This document shows, piece by piece, positions 36,462 to 46,418 of a DNA stretch of 64,000 bases. The DNA lies in assembly GCF_013403915.1 (NCBI RefSeq), contig NZ_JABFDI010000010.1, positions 93,782 to 157,781 on the forward strand, given 5' to 3'. This stretch comes from Winogradskyella pacifica. Its GTDB lineage: Bacteria > Bacteroidota > Bacteroidia > Flavobacteriales > Flavobacteriaceae. Both the position numbers and the translations under genes were made by a program. Every line of letters starts with the position of its first letter. The stretch's first letter is position 1. The notes beneath the pieces are model-generated. The model searched no databases. It saw only the letters and a list, made by a program, of their open reading frames with translations, and was not told the DNA's origin.

Positions 36462-39400
36462 TGCAATTGAATAGAACTCTACATAAGCAGCGCTTCTCCT
36501 ATAGATATTTATGCATATTAGCTTTTACAATGCTAATTGGTAATTCCGTTGTTGCTCAAGAAACTGAAACAGAACAAGACTCTACAAAGACGACATTTGC
36601 GTTTGGAAAATTAAACATGCCAAATCCAAATAGTATTGTTTCAAAGTATACCTATGATCCTATTTTAGATCGTTATGTTTATTCTGAAAAAATTGGAAAT
36701 TTCAATATTAATTATCCCTTAATACTTACACCAGACGAATTCCAAAAACTAGTATTAGAAGAAAAATTAAAAGCATATTATAAGAAAATGGCTGATGCTA
36801 AAGCTGGACAAAAAGAGGGTTCAGAAGAAGATCAGAAAAACTTATTACCCGAGTTTTATGTCAATTCCGGTTTGTTTGAAACCATTTTTGGCGGTAATAC
36901 TATAAATGTAATTCCACAAGGTTCGGTGGAGGTTGATTTGGGAATATTATTCTCAAAACAAGATAACCCTTCCTTTTCTCCAAGAAACAGAACCAATTTT
37001 ACCTTCGATTTTGATCAGAGAATCAGTCTAAGTTTATTGGGTAAAGTGGGAACACGACTTCAGGTTACAGCAAATTATGATACCGAAGCAACTTTCGATT
37101 TTCAACAAGTTGTTAAATTAGAATATACACCAACCGAAGATGATATTATTCGTAAAATTGAAGTTGGTAACGTCAGTATGCCTCTTAATAGCTCTTTAAT
37201 TACAGGTGCTCAGAGTCTTTTTGGTGTTAAAACAGAATTACAATTTGGTAAAACTAGAGTTACAGCGGTATTTTCTGAGCAACAGTCGCAATCCACATCA
37301 GTTATAGCAGAAGGTGGTGGAACGGTTGAAGAATTCGAATTTTTTGCACAAGATTATGATGAAAATAGACACTTCTTTTTAGCGCAACACTTTAGTGAAA
37401 CATATGATAAAGCGTTATTAAACTATCCTTTTATAGATAACCAAGGACTTCAAATTACAAGAGTTGAAGTTTGGGTAACAAATAGAAATAACCAAACTGA
37501 GAATGTAAGAAATATTGTAGCATTTCAGGATTTAGGAGAATCAACGATAGATAATATTGGACTTAACCCATTGCCTCCCGGTTTTGTTAATAATCCCGGA
37601 GCAAAACCTAATAACAAAAACAATGATTTTGATCCAACGAATATAGGTGGAGCAGGATCATTATTAACTGAGGCAGTTAGAAATATAACCAACATACAAG
37701 GTGGAGTTAATGTAAGTATTAATGAAGGTTTTGATTATGGTAAATTAGAATCGGCAAGAAAATTAACACAAGGACAAGAATATGTTTTAAATGAAAAATT
37801 AGGATATATTTCTTTAAATCAACGTCTGCTTAATGATGAAGTTTTAGCCGTAGCATTTCAATATACTATTGGAGGTGAAGTATTTCAAGTAGGTGAATTT
37901 GCTAATGATGGTGTCGATGCAACTACAGTAGATGATACCTCTGGTACGCAGGTTGTAAATAATCAAAGTTTAGTTCTAAAAATGCTAAAAAGTGCGGTCA
38001 CTTCAGTAGACCAACCGATTTGGGATTTAATGATGAAGAATATTTATGATACGGGTGCTTATCAATTAGATAGAGAAGATTTTACATTAAATATCTTTTA
38101 TACAGAATCTTCGGCATTAAACTATATATCACCAGTTGTTGTTGGTGGGGTGGAGGTTCCTTTTCCAACTTTTGATAATAATACTGTGAACACCAGTGAT
38201 GATACTGAAATAAGTGAAACACCATTAATCCGACTTTTCCATTTAGATAAATTGAATTACAATGGTGATCCGCAAGAACGAGGGGATGGTTTCTTTGATT
38301 ATGTAGAAGGAGTTACGGTATTGTCGCAAAATGGTAAAATTATCTTTACCAAAGCACAGCCTTTTGGTCGTTATTTATTTGATGTTTTAGATGATGATGG
38401 TAATCCAAATAATAACGATTTGGATTATGAAGATATTGCAGATACTCAAAGTGGTTATAATGAAAATCAAAAGAAATACGTTTACGATATTCTTTATAAA
38501 TCTACTAAAACAGCAGCTTTAGATGAGGCGGAGAAGAATAAATTCCAAATAAAAGGACGTTATAAAAGTAGTGGTGGAGATAGTGGTATTCCGTTAAATG
38601 CATTTAATGTGCCTAGAGGTTCTGTAACGGTAACAGCAGGTGGGCGTACACTTGTAGAAGGAGTAGATTATACGGTAAATTATGCCTTAGGACGAGTAGA
38701 AATTTTAGATGAAGCTTTAAAAGCGTCTAACACCCCAATTAATGTTTCTGTAGAAAATAACGCCGTTTTCGGTCAGCAAACAAAACGATTTACAGGGATT
38801 AATGTAGAACACCAATTCAATGATAATTTTGTTTTAGGGACTACATTATTAAATCTTAATGAACGCCCAATTACGCAAAAAGCCAACTATAACTCTGAGC
38901 CTATTAATAATACTATTTTTGGTTTTAATGGGAATTATTCAACTGAAGTGCCATTTTTAACAAGGTTGGTTAATAAATTACCAAACATTGATACCGATGT
39001 GCCTTCAAATCTTTCTGTAAGAGGAGAGTTTGCTTACTTATTGCCAGGCGCATCAAGTGGAGCCGATTTTAATGGTGAAGCTACAGCCTATATTGATGAT
39101 TTTGAAGGCACACAAGGCTCTATTAATTTGTTGAGTCCTTTGTCTTGGACATTATCTAGTAGACCAAAAGATTTACCAAATACAATTCCTGGTAGTGATG
39201 CCAATGGTATTGAAAATGGGTACGGTAGAGCACTTTTAAATTGGTACACTATCGATCCTATTTTTTATAGTAATCAACGTCCTGATGGCATCACGGATAA
39301 TGATGTCTCAGATTTGTACACACGTCGTATTTTTATTGAAGAAATTTTTAATCAAGATATTGTTCAAGGGCAAACGTCAGTCATAAACACATTAGATTTA

Positions 39401-42400
39401 GCATACTATCCTACAGAGCGTGGCCCATATAATTTTGATCCATCTGCTGCTAACGATAATGCGTTAGACCCTTCAAGAAGTTGGGCAGGTATTACAAGAC
39501 AAATTACCTCTACCGATTTTGAACAAGCCAATGTTGAATATATAGAGTTTTGGGTTCAAGATCCATTTTTAGATAATCCATCAAATACAGGTGGTAAACT
39601 ATTTGTAAATCTTGGTAATATTTCAGAAGATATTTTAAAAGATGGTAAAAAGCAATTTGAAAACGGCTTACCAGAAAATGGTGATGTATCAACTTTAACA
39701 CGAACTGATTTTGGAAGTGTCGTACCACAAAACCAATCGCTTATTTATACGTTTGGGACTACAGGTGCAGAACGTACAAATCAAGATGTAGGTTTTGATG
39801 GTTTTAGTGATGCCGAAGAGTTATCTGAATTTGGGGGACAGTTTGGAGAAGATCCATCAAATGATAATTACCAGTATTATTTAAATAGAGATGGCGATAT
39901 TTTTAATCGTTATAAAAAATATAATGGAACAGAAGGTAACTCACCAGAAACCTTTACGGATACCAATAGAGGATCTACAACACAACCAGATGTAGAGGAT
40001 ATCAATAGAGATAATACCATGAATACTATTGATAGTTATTATCAGTATGAGGTAAATATTACTCCTTCAAGTTTAAATATGGATAATCCTTATATCAATG
40101 ATGTTAAGGAAAATGTTCAGGTCACTTTACCTAATGGTGACGTTAGGAATGATGTAAAATGGTATCAATTTAGAATTCCTATTGCAGAAAGTGACATTCG
40201 TGAAGCTGTTGGTGGAATTTCGGATATTCGTTCTATAAGATTTGCACGTTTATTTGTATCTGATTTTACCCAAAATACAGTCTTGCGTTTTGCAACCTTA
40301 GATTTAGTGCGTAGTGATTGGAGACGTTATACATTAGATTTAGATAACGATGATACTAACGATAGTCCAAATGCAGAATTTAATGTAGGTGTTGTTGGTG
40401 TCCAAGATAATGCAGGCTATGAAAGACCACCAGGAGTTGAGCAAGAAGAACTGAATAATAACAATACAATTGTAAGACAGAATGAGCAATCGTTAGTACT
40501 TCAGGCTTGTGATTTAAGGCCTACTGATTCTCGCGGGGTGTATAAAAACATTAATGTAGATATGCGTCAGTATAAGAAACTACGAATGTTTACACATGCA
40601 GAAGCTCAAGAAGGGTCTATGCTAGAGGCGGGCGAAATGATTGCGTTTATAAGAATGGGTAATGATTTTACTCAGAATTATTATCAAATAGAAGTGCCAT
40701 TATTACCTTCGTCTGATGCGGAAGGAAGTGTTAGAGAACGTATTTGGCCAGAACAAAACGAAATAAATATTCCTTTAGAATTTTTACAAAAAATTAAAGC
40801 ACTCGGAATTTCTGCTGGGACTTTAAGTAATGATGATCCTACATTTTATAATGTGGTAGATGGTGTGCTTAATGAAACCCCTTTGGCAACTTTAAACCCT
40901 CCATATAATGATATTGTTGGCACACAAAAGCAGCAACGTATTGCTATTAAAGGAAATCCAAATTTTGGAGATATTAGAGTGTTAATGGTTGGTGTAAAGA
41001 ATTCGGGTTCAACAAGCATGAATTCATGTGGTGAATTTTGGTTTAATGAATTACGTATGTCCGATATGGAAAATGAAGGAGGTTGGGCAGCCGTTTTAAG
41101 TATGGATACAAAAATCGCAGATTTTGCGAGTATCAGTGCTACAGGAAGACGAAGTACTATTGGTTTTGGTGGAGTTGAGCAAGGTCCAAACGAGCGAAGT
41201 TTAGAAGATGTTGCACAATACGATGTTGTTACCAATGTGCAGTTAGGACAATTATTACCAAAGAAATGGGGAGTTCAGGTACCATTTAATTACGCTCAAA
41301 GTGAGGAGATGATAACGCCTAAATTCGATCAATTATATAATGACCTTACCTTAGATTCAAGATTAGAAGCGGCAAATTCTAGCGAAGAAGAAGATATAAT
41401 TAGATCGCAATCTGAAGATTATACCAAACGAAAAAGTATTAATTTTATTGGAGTTAGAAAGCAAAAAACGGGTGATTCTAAAAATCGTTTTTATGATGTA
41501 GAAAACCTAACATTAAATTACTCATATAATAAGGTAGAGCATCGTGATTTTGAAATCGAAAATGCCTTAGACCAAACCGTAAGAGCAGGTGCTAATTATA
41601 ACTTTGCTTTCGAGCCTATAAAATACGAACCTTTTAAAAAGAACGATTCCCTATTCACAAATAAGAATTGGAAAATCTTAAAGGATTTTAATGTCAATTT
41701 ATTACCATCTAGTTTCTCTGTTGCTTCTGATGTTAACAGACAGTTTAATAGGCAGAAATTTAGAGAAATTGATTTGGGTGGAAGTAATATTGGTATCGAA
41801 GAGTTGTATCGAAGAAATTACACATTCGATTTTCAATACACCATAAATTATAATCTTACTGATGCTTTAAGTTTAAACTTTACGGCAGCCAATACTAACA
41901 TTGTTCGTAATTATTTTATTGATGATCGCATTAACGGATTGCAAGATCCAGAGCTCGATGTTTGGGATGGTTTCTTTGATTTTGGAGATCCTAATTATCA
42001 GACGCAACAACTTCAAGTAAATTATGAATTACCATTATACAAAATACCAGTTTTAAGTTTCTTAAGAACGACTTATGCTTATAATGGTGCATTTCAATGG
42101 CAAAAAGGATCGGATTTAAATAGCGGACTGGAAGTTGAAGATCCTGATAACCCTGGATTTTATGAGACTTATAATTTAGGAAATTCAATTCAGAATTCAA
42201 ACACGCATAATATTAATACGAGCCTTAATATGGAAACCTTGTATAAGACGTTAGGCTTGGTTAAAACAGGAAATCAAAAAGGTAGAGGAAGAACCAGAAG
42301 TTCTGTAACAACGAGACGTTCTGCAACACCAGATGATGATAAGAAAGGTACGGAAGCTGATGACCCTAACAAATTAAGTACAGGTAAAAAAGCGTACAAT

Positions 42401-43786
42401 ACGTTAGTAGATGTTGTTACTATGGTTAAACGTGTGCAGTTTAACTATTCTGAAAACAATGGTACGTATTTACCAGGGTATTTGCCAACGCCAGGTTTTA
42501 TAGGAACTTTAAAACCGACTCTAGGCTACACTTTTGGAAGTCAGAGGGACATTAGAGAGTTGTCAGCAAGAAATGGATGGTTAACTACTTTTGGGGATTT
42601 TAACGAACAATATACAGAGGTAGAAAATAAGACGCTCGATTACTCTATTAATGTAGAACCAATGCGAGATTTAAAAATAGATTTAACCGGTAACAGAACC
42701 TATGCTAATAATATCTCAGAAAGCTTTATAACAATAGATAATGATTTGGATGGTTTTAGTGATACCTACCAAGATTTAATCACTAACTCCTTTGGGAATT
42801 TTATGATTTCTACCGCATTAATTAAAACGGCGTTTAGTAAAAGTGATGAAAACGAATCGGCTGCTTTTAATGATTTTAGAGCGAACCGTTTAGTTATTGC
42901 CAACCGTTTAGCTAGAGATTTTTATGGTGCAACACCATTTGGAACGGACGCGGAAGGTTATCCAGAAGGGTTTGGTAAAAATAGCCAGCGCGTATTATTA
43001 CCAGCATTCTTATCCGCTTATCAAGGATCTGATCCAGATAAAGTAAGTACCAGTGCATTTAGAGATATTCCAATTCCAAACTGGACATTAAAATATACTG
43101 GTTTAATGAAATTGCCTTGGTTTAAAAGAACGTTTAAGCGTTTTTCAGTTCAGCATGGTTATAGATCACGCTATACTATAAATCAGTTTAGGACTAATTT
43201 AGATTATGTGGAGTACGATAAAGATTTAGGCTTTATAGCACCTGCAAATGCTGATGCATTAGACCAAGCGGGGAATTTTAAAAATGAAACATTATATAGT
43301 AACATTAACTTAGAAGAACAGTTTAGTCCTTTAGTGCGTTTAGATTTTGAAATGAAAAATTCAGTTAAGGTTTTAGCAGAGGTTAAAACTGATAGGACAT
43401 TATCTCTAAGTTTTGATAACAATTTAATGACCGAAATTCAAGGTAAAGAATATACACTTGGTTTAGGGTACCGTTTTAAAGATTTAAGAATAAGATCGCA
43501 GTTAGCAGGACCAAAGCAAATTATTGTAGCAGATTTAAATATGAGTTTAGATGTTACCGTAAGAGATAACAAAACCATCATTAGATATCTAGATTTAGAA
43601 AATAATCAAATTACGGCTGGTCAAACCATTTGGGGACTTAAATACAATGCTGATTATGCGTTTAGTAAAAACTTAACGGCTATTTTCTATTTTGATTATA
43701 CGTTCTCAGAATTTGCCATTTCAACATCATTCCCACAAACATCTATAAGATCAGGGATTACGTTACGTTATAATTTTGGTAATTAA
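36461..43786 (+). CDS. sprA: Type IX secretion outer-membrane translocon SprA
   Basis: 2441 residues. A signal sequence (about 15-32, ending in NSVVAQ) leads into the SprA N-terminal region (FGKLNMPNPNSIVSKYTYDP, about 48-67). SprA/Sov is a 36-strand barrel that forms the protein-conducting channel of the type IX secretion system; the length is typical. The protein ends with a beta strand finishing SIRSGITLRYNFGN. T9SS exports gliding adhesins and enzymes such as the repeat protein at the end of this window. Overlaps ruvA by one base and precedes gcvH, an order I recall from other flavobacteria. Confidence 0.95.
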   Translation: MQLNRTLHKQRFSYRYLCILAFTMLIGNSVVAQETETEQDSTKTTFAFGKLNMPNPNSIVSKYTYDPILDRYVYSEKIGNFNINYPLILTPDEFQKLVLEEKLKAYYKKMADAKAGQKEGSEEDQKNLLPEFYVNSGLFETIFGGNTINVIPQGSVEVDLGILFSKQDNPSFSPRNRTNFTFDFDQRISLSLLGKVGTRLQVTANYDTEATFDFQQVVKLEYTPTEDDIIRKIEVGNVSMPLNSSLITGAQSLFGVKTELQFGKTRVTAVFSEQQSQSTSVIAEGGGTVEEFEFFAQDYDENRHFFLAQHFSETYDKALLNYPFIDNQGLQITRVEVWVTNRNNQTENVRNIVAFQDLGESTIDNIGLNPLPPGFVNNPGAKPNNKNNDFDPTNIGGAGSLLTEAVRNITNIQGGVNVSINEGFDYGKLESARKLTQGQEYVLNEKLGYISLNQRLLNDEVLAVAFQYTIGGEVFQVGEFANDGVDATTVDDTSGTQVVNNQSLVLKMLKSAVTSVDQPIWDLMMKNIYDTGAYQLDREDFTLNIFYTESSALNYISPVVVGGVEVPFPTFDNNTVNTSDDTEISETPLIRLFHLDKLNYNGDPQERGDGFFDYVEGVTVLSQNGKIIFTKAQPFGRYLFDVLDDDGNPNNNDLDYEDIADTQSGYNENQKKYVYDILYKSTKTAALDEAEKNKFQIKGRYKSSGGDSGIPLNAFNVPRGSVTVTAGGRTLVEGVDYTVNYALGRVEILDEALKASNTPINVSVENNAVFGQQTKRFTGINVEHQFNDNFVLGTTLLNLNERPITQKANYNSEPINNTIFGFNGNYSTEVPFLTRLVNKLPNIDTDVPSNLSVRGEFAYLLPGASSGADFNGEATAYIDDFEGTQGSINLLSPLSWTLSSRPKDLPNTIPGSDANGIENGYGRALLNWYTIDPIFYSNQRPDGITDNDVSDLYTRRIFIEEIFNQDIVQGQTSVINTLDLAYYPTERGPYNFDPSAANDNALDPSRSWAGITRQITSTDFEQANVEYIEFWVQDPFLDNPSNTGGKLFVNLGNISEDILKDGKKQFENGLPENGDVSTLTRTDFGSVVPQNQSLIYTFGTTGAERTNQDVGFDGFSDAEELSEFGGQFGEDPSNDNYQYYLNRDGDIFNRYKKYNGTEGNSPETFTDTNRGSTTQPDVEDINRDNTMNTIDSYYQYEVNITPSSLNMDNPYINDVKENVQVTLPNGDVRNDVKWYQFRIPIAESDIREAVGGISDIRSIRFARLFVSDFTQNTVLRFATLDLVRSDWRRYTLDLDNDDTNDSPNAEFNVGVVGVQDNAGYERPPGVEQEELNNNNTIVRQNEQSLVLQACDLRPTDSRGVYKNINVDMRQYKKLRMFTHAEAQEGSMLEAGEMIAFIRMGNDFTQNYYQIEVPLLPSSDAEGSVRERIWPEQNEINIPLEFLQKIKALGISAGTLSNDDPTFYNVVDGVLNETPLATLNPPYNDIVGTQKQQRIAIKGNPNFGDIRVLMVGVKNSGSTSMNSCGEFWFNELRMSDMENEGGWAAVLSMDTKIADFASISATGRRSTIGFGGVEQGPNERSLEDVAQYDVVTNVQLGQLLPKKWGVQVPFNYAQSEEMITPKFDQLYNDLTLDSRLEAANSSEEEDIIRSQSEDYTKRKSINFIGVRKQKTGDSKNRFYDVENLTLNYSYNKVEHRDFEIENALDQTVRAGANYNFAFEPIKYEPFKKNDSLFTNKNWKILKDFNVNLLPSSFSVASDVNRQFNRQKFREIDLGGSNIGIEELYRRNYTFDFQYTINYNLTDALSLNFTAANTNIVRNYFIDDRINGLQDPELDVWDGFFDFGDPNYQTQQLQVNYELPLYKIPVLSFLRTTYAYNGAFQWQKGSDLNSGLEVEDPDNPGFYETYNLGNSIQNSNTHNINTSLNMETLYKTLGLVKTGNQKGRGRTRSSVTTRRSATPDDDKKGTEADDPNKLSTGKKAYNTLVDVVTMVKRVQFNYSENNGTYLPGYLPTPGFIGTLKPTLGYTFGSQRDIRELSARNGWLTTFGDFNEQYTEVENKTLDYSINVEPMRDLKIDLTGNRTYANNISESFITIDNDLDGFSDTYQDLITNSFGNFMISTALIKTAFSKSDENESAAFNDFRANRLVIANRLARDFYGATPFGTDAEGYPEGFGKNSQRVLLPAFLSAYQGSDPDKVSTSAFRDIPIPNWTLKYTGLMKLPWFKRTFKRFSVQHGYRSRYTINQFRTNLDYVEYDKDLGFIAPANADALDQAGNFKNETLYSNINLEEQFSPLVRLDFEMKNSVKVLAEVKTDRTLSLSFDNNLMTEIQGKEYTLGLGYRFKDLRIRSQLAGPKQIIVADLNMSLDVTVRDNKTIIRYLDLENNQITAGQTIWGLKYNADYAFSKNLTAIFYFDYTFSEFAISTSFPQTSIRSGITLRYNFGN

Positions 43787-43787
43787 G

Positions 43788-43819
43788 TTTGAATTGAAGC
43801 TATTAAAAAATTACATTTG
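43788..43819 (+). promoter_or_regulatory. Promoter of gcvH
   Basis: TTTG at 43788-43791, a 20-base spacer and TACATTTG at 43812-43819. The -33 element lies just after the sprA stop. The ATG of gcvH is 28 bases after the -7 box. Confidence 0.65.
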
Positions 43820-43846
43820 CTTTATAAATAATATATCAAATTAAAG

Positions 43847-44227
43847 ATGAATACACCATCAGAATTAAAGTACACTAAAGACCACGAATGGATCAAAATT
43901 GAAGGAGATATCGCTACAATTGGTATTACCGATTTCGCTCAAAGCGAATTAGGTGATATTGTTTATGTAGAAGTTGATACTTTAGACGAAACATTAGAAG
44001 TTGAAGAGGTATTTGGTACCGTGGAAGCTGTTAAAACAGTTTCAGATTTATTCTTGCCACTATCAGGAGAGATTATTGAATTTAATGAAGGTTTAGAAGA
44101 TGAACCTGAAAAAGTAAACTCGGACCCTTATGGTGACGGTTGGATGATTAAATTAAAAATTTCAGATGCATCTCAAATCGATGATTTGTTATCTGCAGAT
44201 GATTATAAAGCACTTATCAGTGGTTAA
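43847..44227 (+). CDS. gcvH: Glycine cleavage system H protein
   Basis: 126 residues. Lipoyl domain with the modified Lys63 in [20 protein letters not shown]. GcvH carries the aminomethyl group between the P, T and L proteins of glycine cleavage. It starts with [15 protein letters not shown], the usual N-terminus. The partner genes gcvP and gcvT are not in this window. A VanZ-like gene begins four bases after the stop (or overlaps slightly if it uses GTG). Confidence 0.95.
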   Translation: MNTPSELKYTKDHEWIKIEGDIATIGITDFAQSELGDIVYVEVDTLDETLEVEEVFGTVEAVKTVSDLFLPLSGEIIEFNEGLEDEPEKVNSDPYGDGWMIKLKISDASQIDDLLSADDYKALISG

Positions 44228-44231
44228 AAAA

Positions 44232-44582
44232 ATGCTTTTACTCGTGTCAATAGCTTATTCATTGACATTAGTTATTGCGAGTTTAATTACGTTAAATGGT
44301 GTGCCTAGTTTAGGCTCTTCATTCGATGATAAGATTTATCATATTGTTGCTTACTTAGGTTTAACATTATTATGGGGACTTTATGTTAAACATTTTAAAA
44401 AATCCCAATTACTTTATATCGTTTGTTTCGCTGCTATTTTTCTAGGCTTTATGCTAGAATTGTTGCAGTACTTCGTTAATCCTAATAGAACTTACGATAC
44501 TTATGATTTAATAGCAAATAGTATTGGTGCTATATTTGGTACGTTAATTGTAAGTAAAATAATTAGATATAAATTAAATTAA
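44232..44582 (+). CDS. VanZ-like family membrane protein
   Basis: The frame extends back to 44166 inside gcvH, but the ATG at 44232 (or a GTG at 44220) gives a sensible start directly on the first membrane helix. About 116 residues with four hydrophobic helices; the FDDKIYHIVAYLGLTLLWGL and GFMLELLQYFVNPNRTYDTYD segments match VanZ-like proteins (conserved D-K-xx-H and the Y/N-rich loop before the last helix). Function of the family is uncertain; VanZ itself gives low-level teicoplanin resistance, which need not apply here. Likely co-transcribed with gcvH. Confidence 0.82.
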   Translation: MLLLVSIAYSLTLVIASLITLNGVPSLGSSFDDKIYHIVAYLGLTLLWGLYVKHFKKSQLLYIVCFAAIFLGFMLELLQYFVNPNRTYDTYDLIANSIGAIFGTLIVSKIIRYKLN

Positions 44583-44648
44583 CCTAAAGCCTTGTTTATT
44601 TTACTATTATTTAGTTAAATTAGCGATGTTGTATTAAAAAATTATATT

Positions 44649-45377
44649 ATGAAACCTAAAAAGAACCACAAATCGGATGTAAGTAGAAACAGTTCACTGT
44701 TTTTTGCTGTTGGTCTTGCCTTAATGATGGGTATAACTTACATGGCTATTAATTATAAAACTTACGATAAAGTTGACGTTATTGCTGACTCGTTAAATTT
44801 AGATGACGAATTAGACGAAGAAGTGCCAATTACAGAACAAATTGTAACTCCACCACCACCACCACCACCACCACCAGCAGCACCAGAAATTATTGAAGTT
44901 GTTGAAGATGAAGTAGAGATAGAGGAAACGGTGATAGAGTCAACTGAAACTGAAATGGAAACAGAAATTGTGGAAGTTGAGGAAGTTGAAGTAGCAGAAG
45001 TGGAAGAAGATTTAGAAGTACCATTCTCAGTTATTGAAAATGTTGCTGTTTTTCCAGGTTGTGAAAAAGAAAAAGGAAATGCGGCTAAAAAAGCGTGTAT
45101 GAACGATAAAGTCAATAGGTTTATTGGTAAAAAGTTTAATACGGATTTAGCTGGAGATTTAGGATTACCACCAGGTAAGAAAAGAATCTTTGTTCAGTTT
45201 AAAGTTGATAAATCTGGTAATATAACAAGTATTGTAGCTCGTGGTCCACATCCAGGTCTAGAGAAAGAAGCAAAACGTGTTATAGGTCAATTACCTAAAA
45301 TGCAACCAGGTAAACAAAGAGGTAAAGCGGTGGTAATGCCATTCTCAATTCCTATTGTTTTCCAAGTACAAGACTAA
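44649..45377 (+). CDS. Energy transducer TonB (paralogue 1)
   Basis: 242 residues. One N-terminal membrane helix (about 16-34), then an acidic linker that starts with a run of nine prolines (TPPPPPPPPPAAPE) and continues Glu/Val-rich to about 135. The C-terminal TonB domain (about 135-242) has VFPGCEKEKGNAAKKACMND, with a Cys pair, and IFVQFKVDKSGNITSIVARGPHPGLEKEA, followed by LPKMQPGKQRGKAV. TonB passes proton-motive energy to outer-membrane receptors together with ExbB/ExbD, not encoded here. A terminator separates it from paralogue 2. Confidence 0.92.
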   Translation: MKPKKNHKSDVSRNSSLFFAVGLALMMGITYMAINYKTYDKVDVIADSLNLDDELDEEVPITEQIVTPPPPPPPPPAAPEIIEVVEDEVEIEETVIESTETEMETEIVEVEEVEVAEVEEDLEVPFSVIENVAVFPGCEKEKGNAAKKACMNDKVNRFIGKKFNTDLAGDLGLPPGKKRIFVQFKVDKSGNITSIVARGPHPGLEKEAKRVIGQLPKMQPGKQRGKAVVMPFSIPIVFQVQD

Positions 45378-45403
45378 GACGAAATAGTAATATTTCTTAA
45401 TAT

Positions 45404-45437
45404 AAAAATCCCGTTCAAACTTAATTGAGCGGGATTT
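45404..45437 (+). terminator. Terminator after tonB paralogue 1
   Basis: Stem AAAATCCCGTTCAA / TTGAGCGGGATTTT (one G-T pair) with loop ACTTAA. Confidence 0.85.
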
Positions 45438-45496
45438 TCGTTTTGGTATGCTTCTTGTGACTTTGACATAATATTAACATTTAAACCTTAAATATT

Positions 45497-46297
45497 ATGA
45501 AAAATTCTAAAAAGGACTTCGGTGTTGCTGGTCAGAGCTCCACTGAAGCAAAGAAACCACAAAAGCATGATGCAAATTTACAAAAAAACTCAAGCCTTTA
45601 TTTTCAAATTGGGCTGATTCTTTGTCTATTGGGTACTTATGCTCTTTTTGAAATGCAGTTTCAAGACAAAGTAATTAGTATTGACACTTTAAACGACAAT
45701 GAATTAGCGGTTATTGATGTTATGCCTTCGGTAATGCCTGAGGTAATTCAACCTGAAAAAACAGAACCAGTAGTTGACAGGAGTACAAATCTAATTGATG
45801 AATACGAAGAAGTTGATAATGATAAAGATGTCGCTGAGAGTAAAATTATAACTCCAGAAAAAATAAAACCTAAAACGAAACCATTTGTGCCTAGTAGTCT
45901 TCCCGATACTGAGGATCCTGAAGATGACGATATCTTTGTGCCATTTACCTTAATTGAAAAAGTTCCTGTATATCCAGGTTGTGAGAAATACACTAATAAT
46001 AACGACCGAAAAAAATGCATGTCGGACAAAATCACTAAATTAATTGGAAATAAATTTGATGTTGGTGTCGGATCGCAATACGGTATTTCAGGAAGACAAA
46101 AAATAGCTACGCAGTTTACAATTGATAAATTTGGGAATGTTACTGATATTAAAATTAGAGGACCACATCCTGCTTTAGAAAAAGAAGCAAACAGAGTTAT
46201 TAATAAGATTCCTAAAATGGAACCAGGCTTACAACGTCAAGTTCCTGTTGGTGTAATTTACACATTGCCTATCATTTTTGATTCTAGAAACTATTAG
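45497..46297 (+). CDS. Energy transducer TonB (paralogue 2)
   Basis: 266 residues. One membrane helix (about 36-54) in a longer N-terminal arm, a linker rich in Lys, Glu, Asp and Pro without the poly-proline run of its neighbour, and the same C-terminal TonB domain: VPVYPGCEKYTNNNDRKKCMSD with a Cys pair, IATQFTIDKFGNVTDIKIRG, HPALEKEANRVINKIPKMEPG. The C-terminal domain is clearly paralogous to that of the preceding gene, so local duplication is likely. The different linkers could adapt the two to different receptors or inner-membrane partners. Confidence 0.88.
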   Translation: MKNSKKDFGVAGQSSTEAKKPQKHDANLQKNSSLYFQIGLILCLLGTYALFEMQFQDKVISIDTLNDNELAVIDVMPSVMPEVIQPEKTEPVVDRSTNLIDEYEEVDNDKDVAESKIITPEKIKPKTKPFVPSSLPDTEDPEDDDIFVPFTLIEKVPVYPGCEKYTNNNDRKKCMSDKITKLIGNKFDVGVGSQYGISGRQKIATQFTIDKFGNVTDIKIRGPHPALEKEANRVINKIPKMEPGLQRQVPVGVIYTLPIIFDSRNY

Positions 46298-46319
46298 AAC
46301 AAGAAGTTTGTAAAATCCC

Positions 46320-46350
46320 AAACCGCTATTTTCAGAATAGCGGTTTTTTT
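46320..46350 (+). terminator. Terminator after tonB paralogue 2
   Basis: AACCGCTATT / AATAGCGGTT around TTCAG, with a run of seven T at the end. Confidence 0.88.
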
Positions 46351-46418
46351 ATACAACAATAGGTTTACAGGTTACTAAAAAATTTAAGTATCTTTCGCCC
46401 ATTAAAATTAAGTCCTTT

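Noticed and set aside
44166..44231. Upstream start of the VanZ-like gene
   Set aside because: Lies inside gcvH; the first hydrophobic helix begins right after the later ATG.
44762..45115. Minus-strand Ser/Thr/Gly-rich frame in tonB
   Set aside because: Reverse complement of the acidic and poly-proline linker; not a gene.
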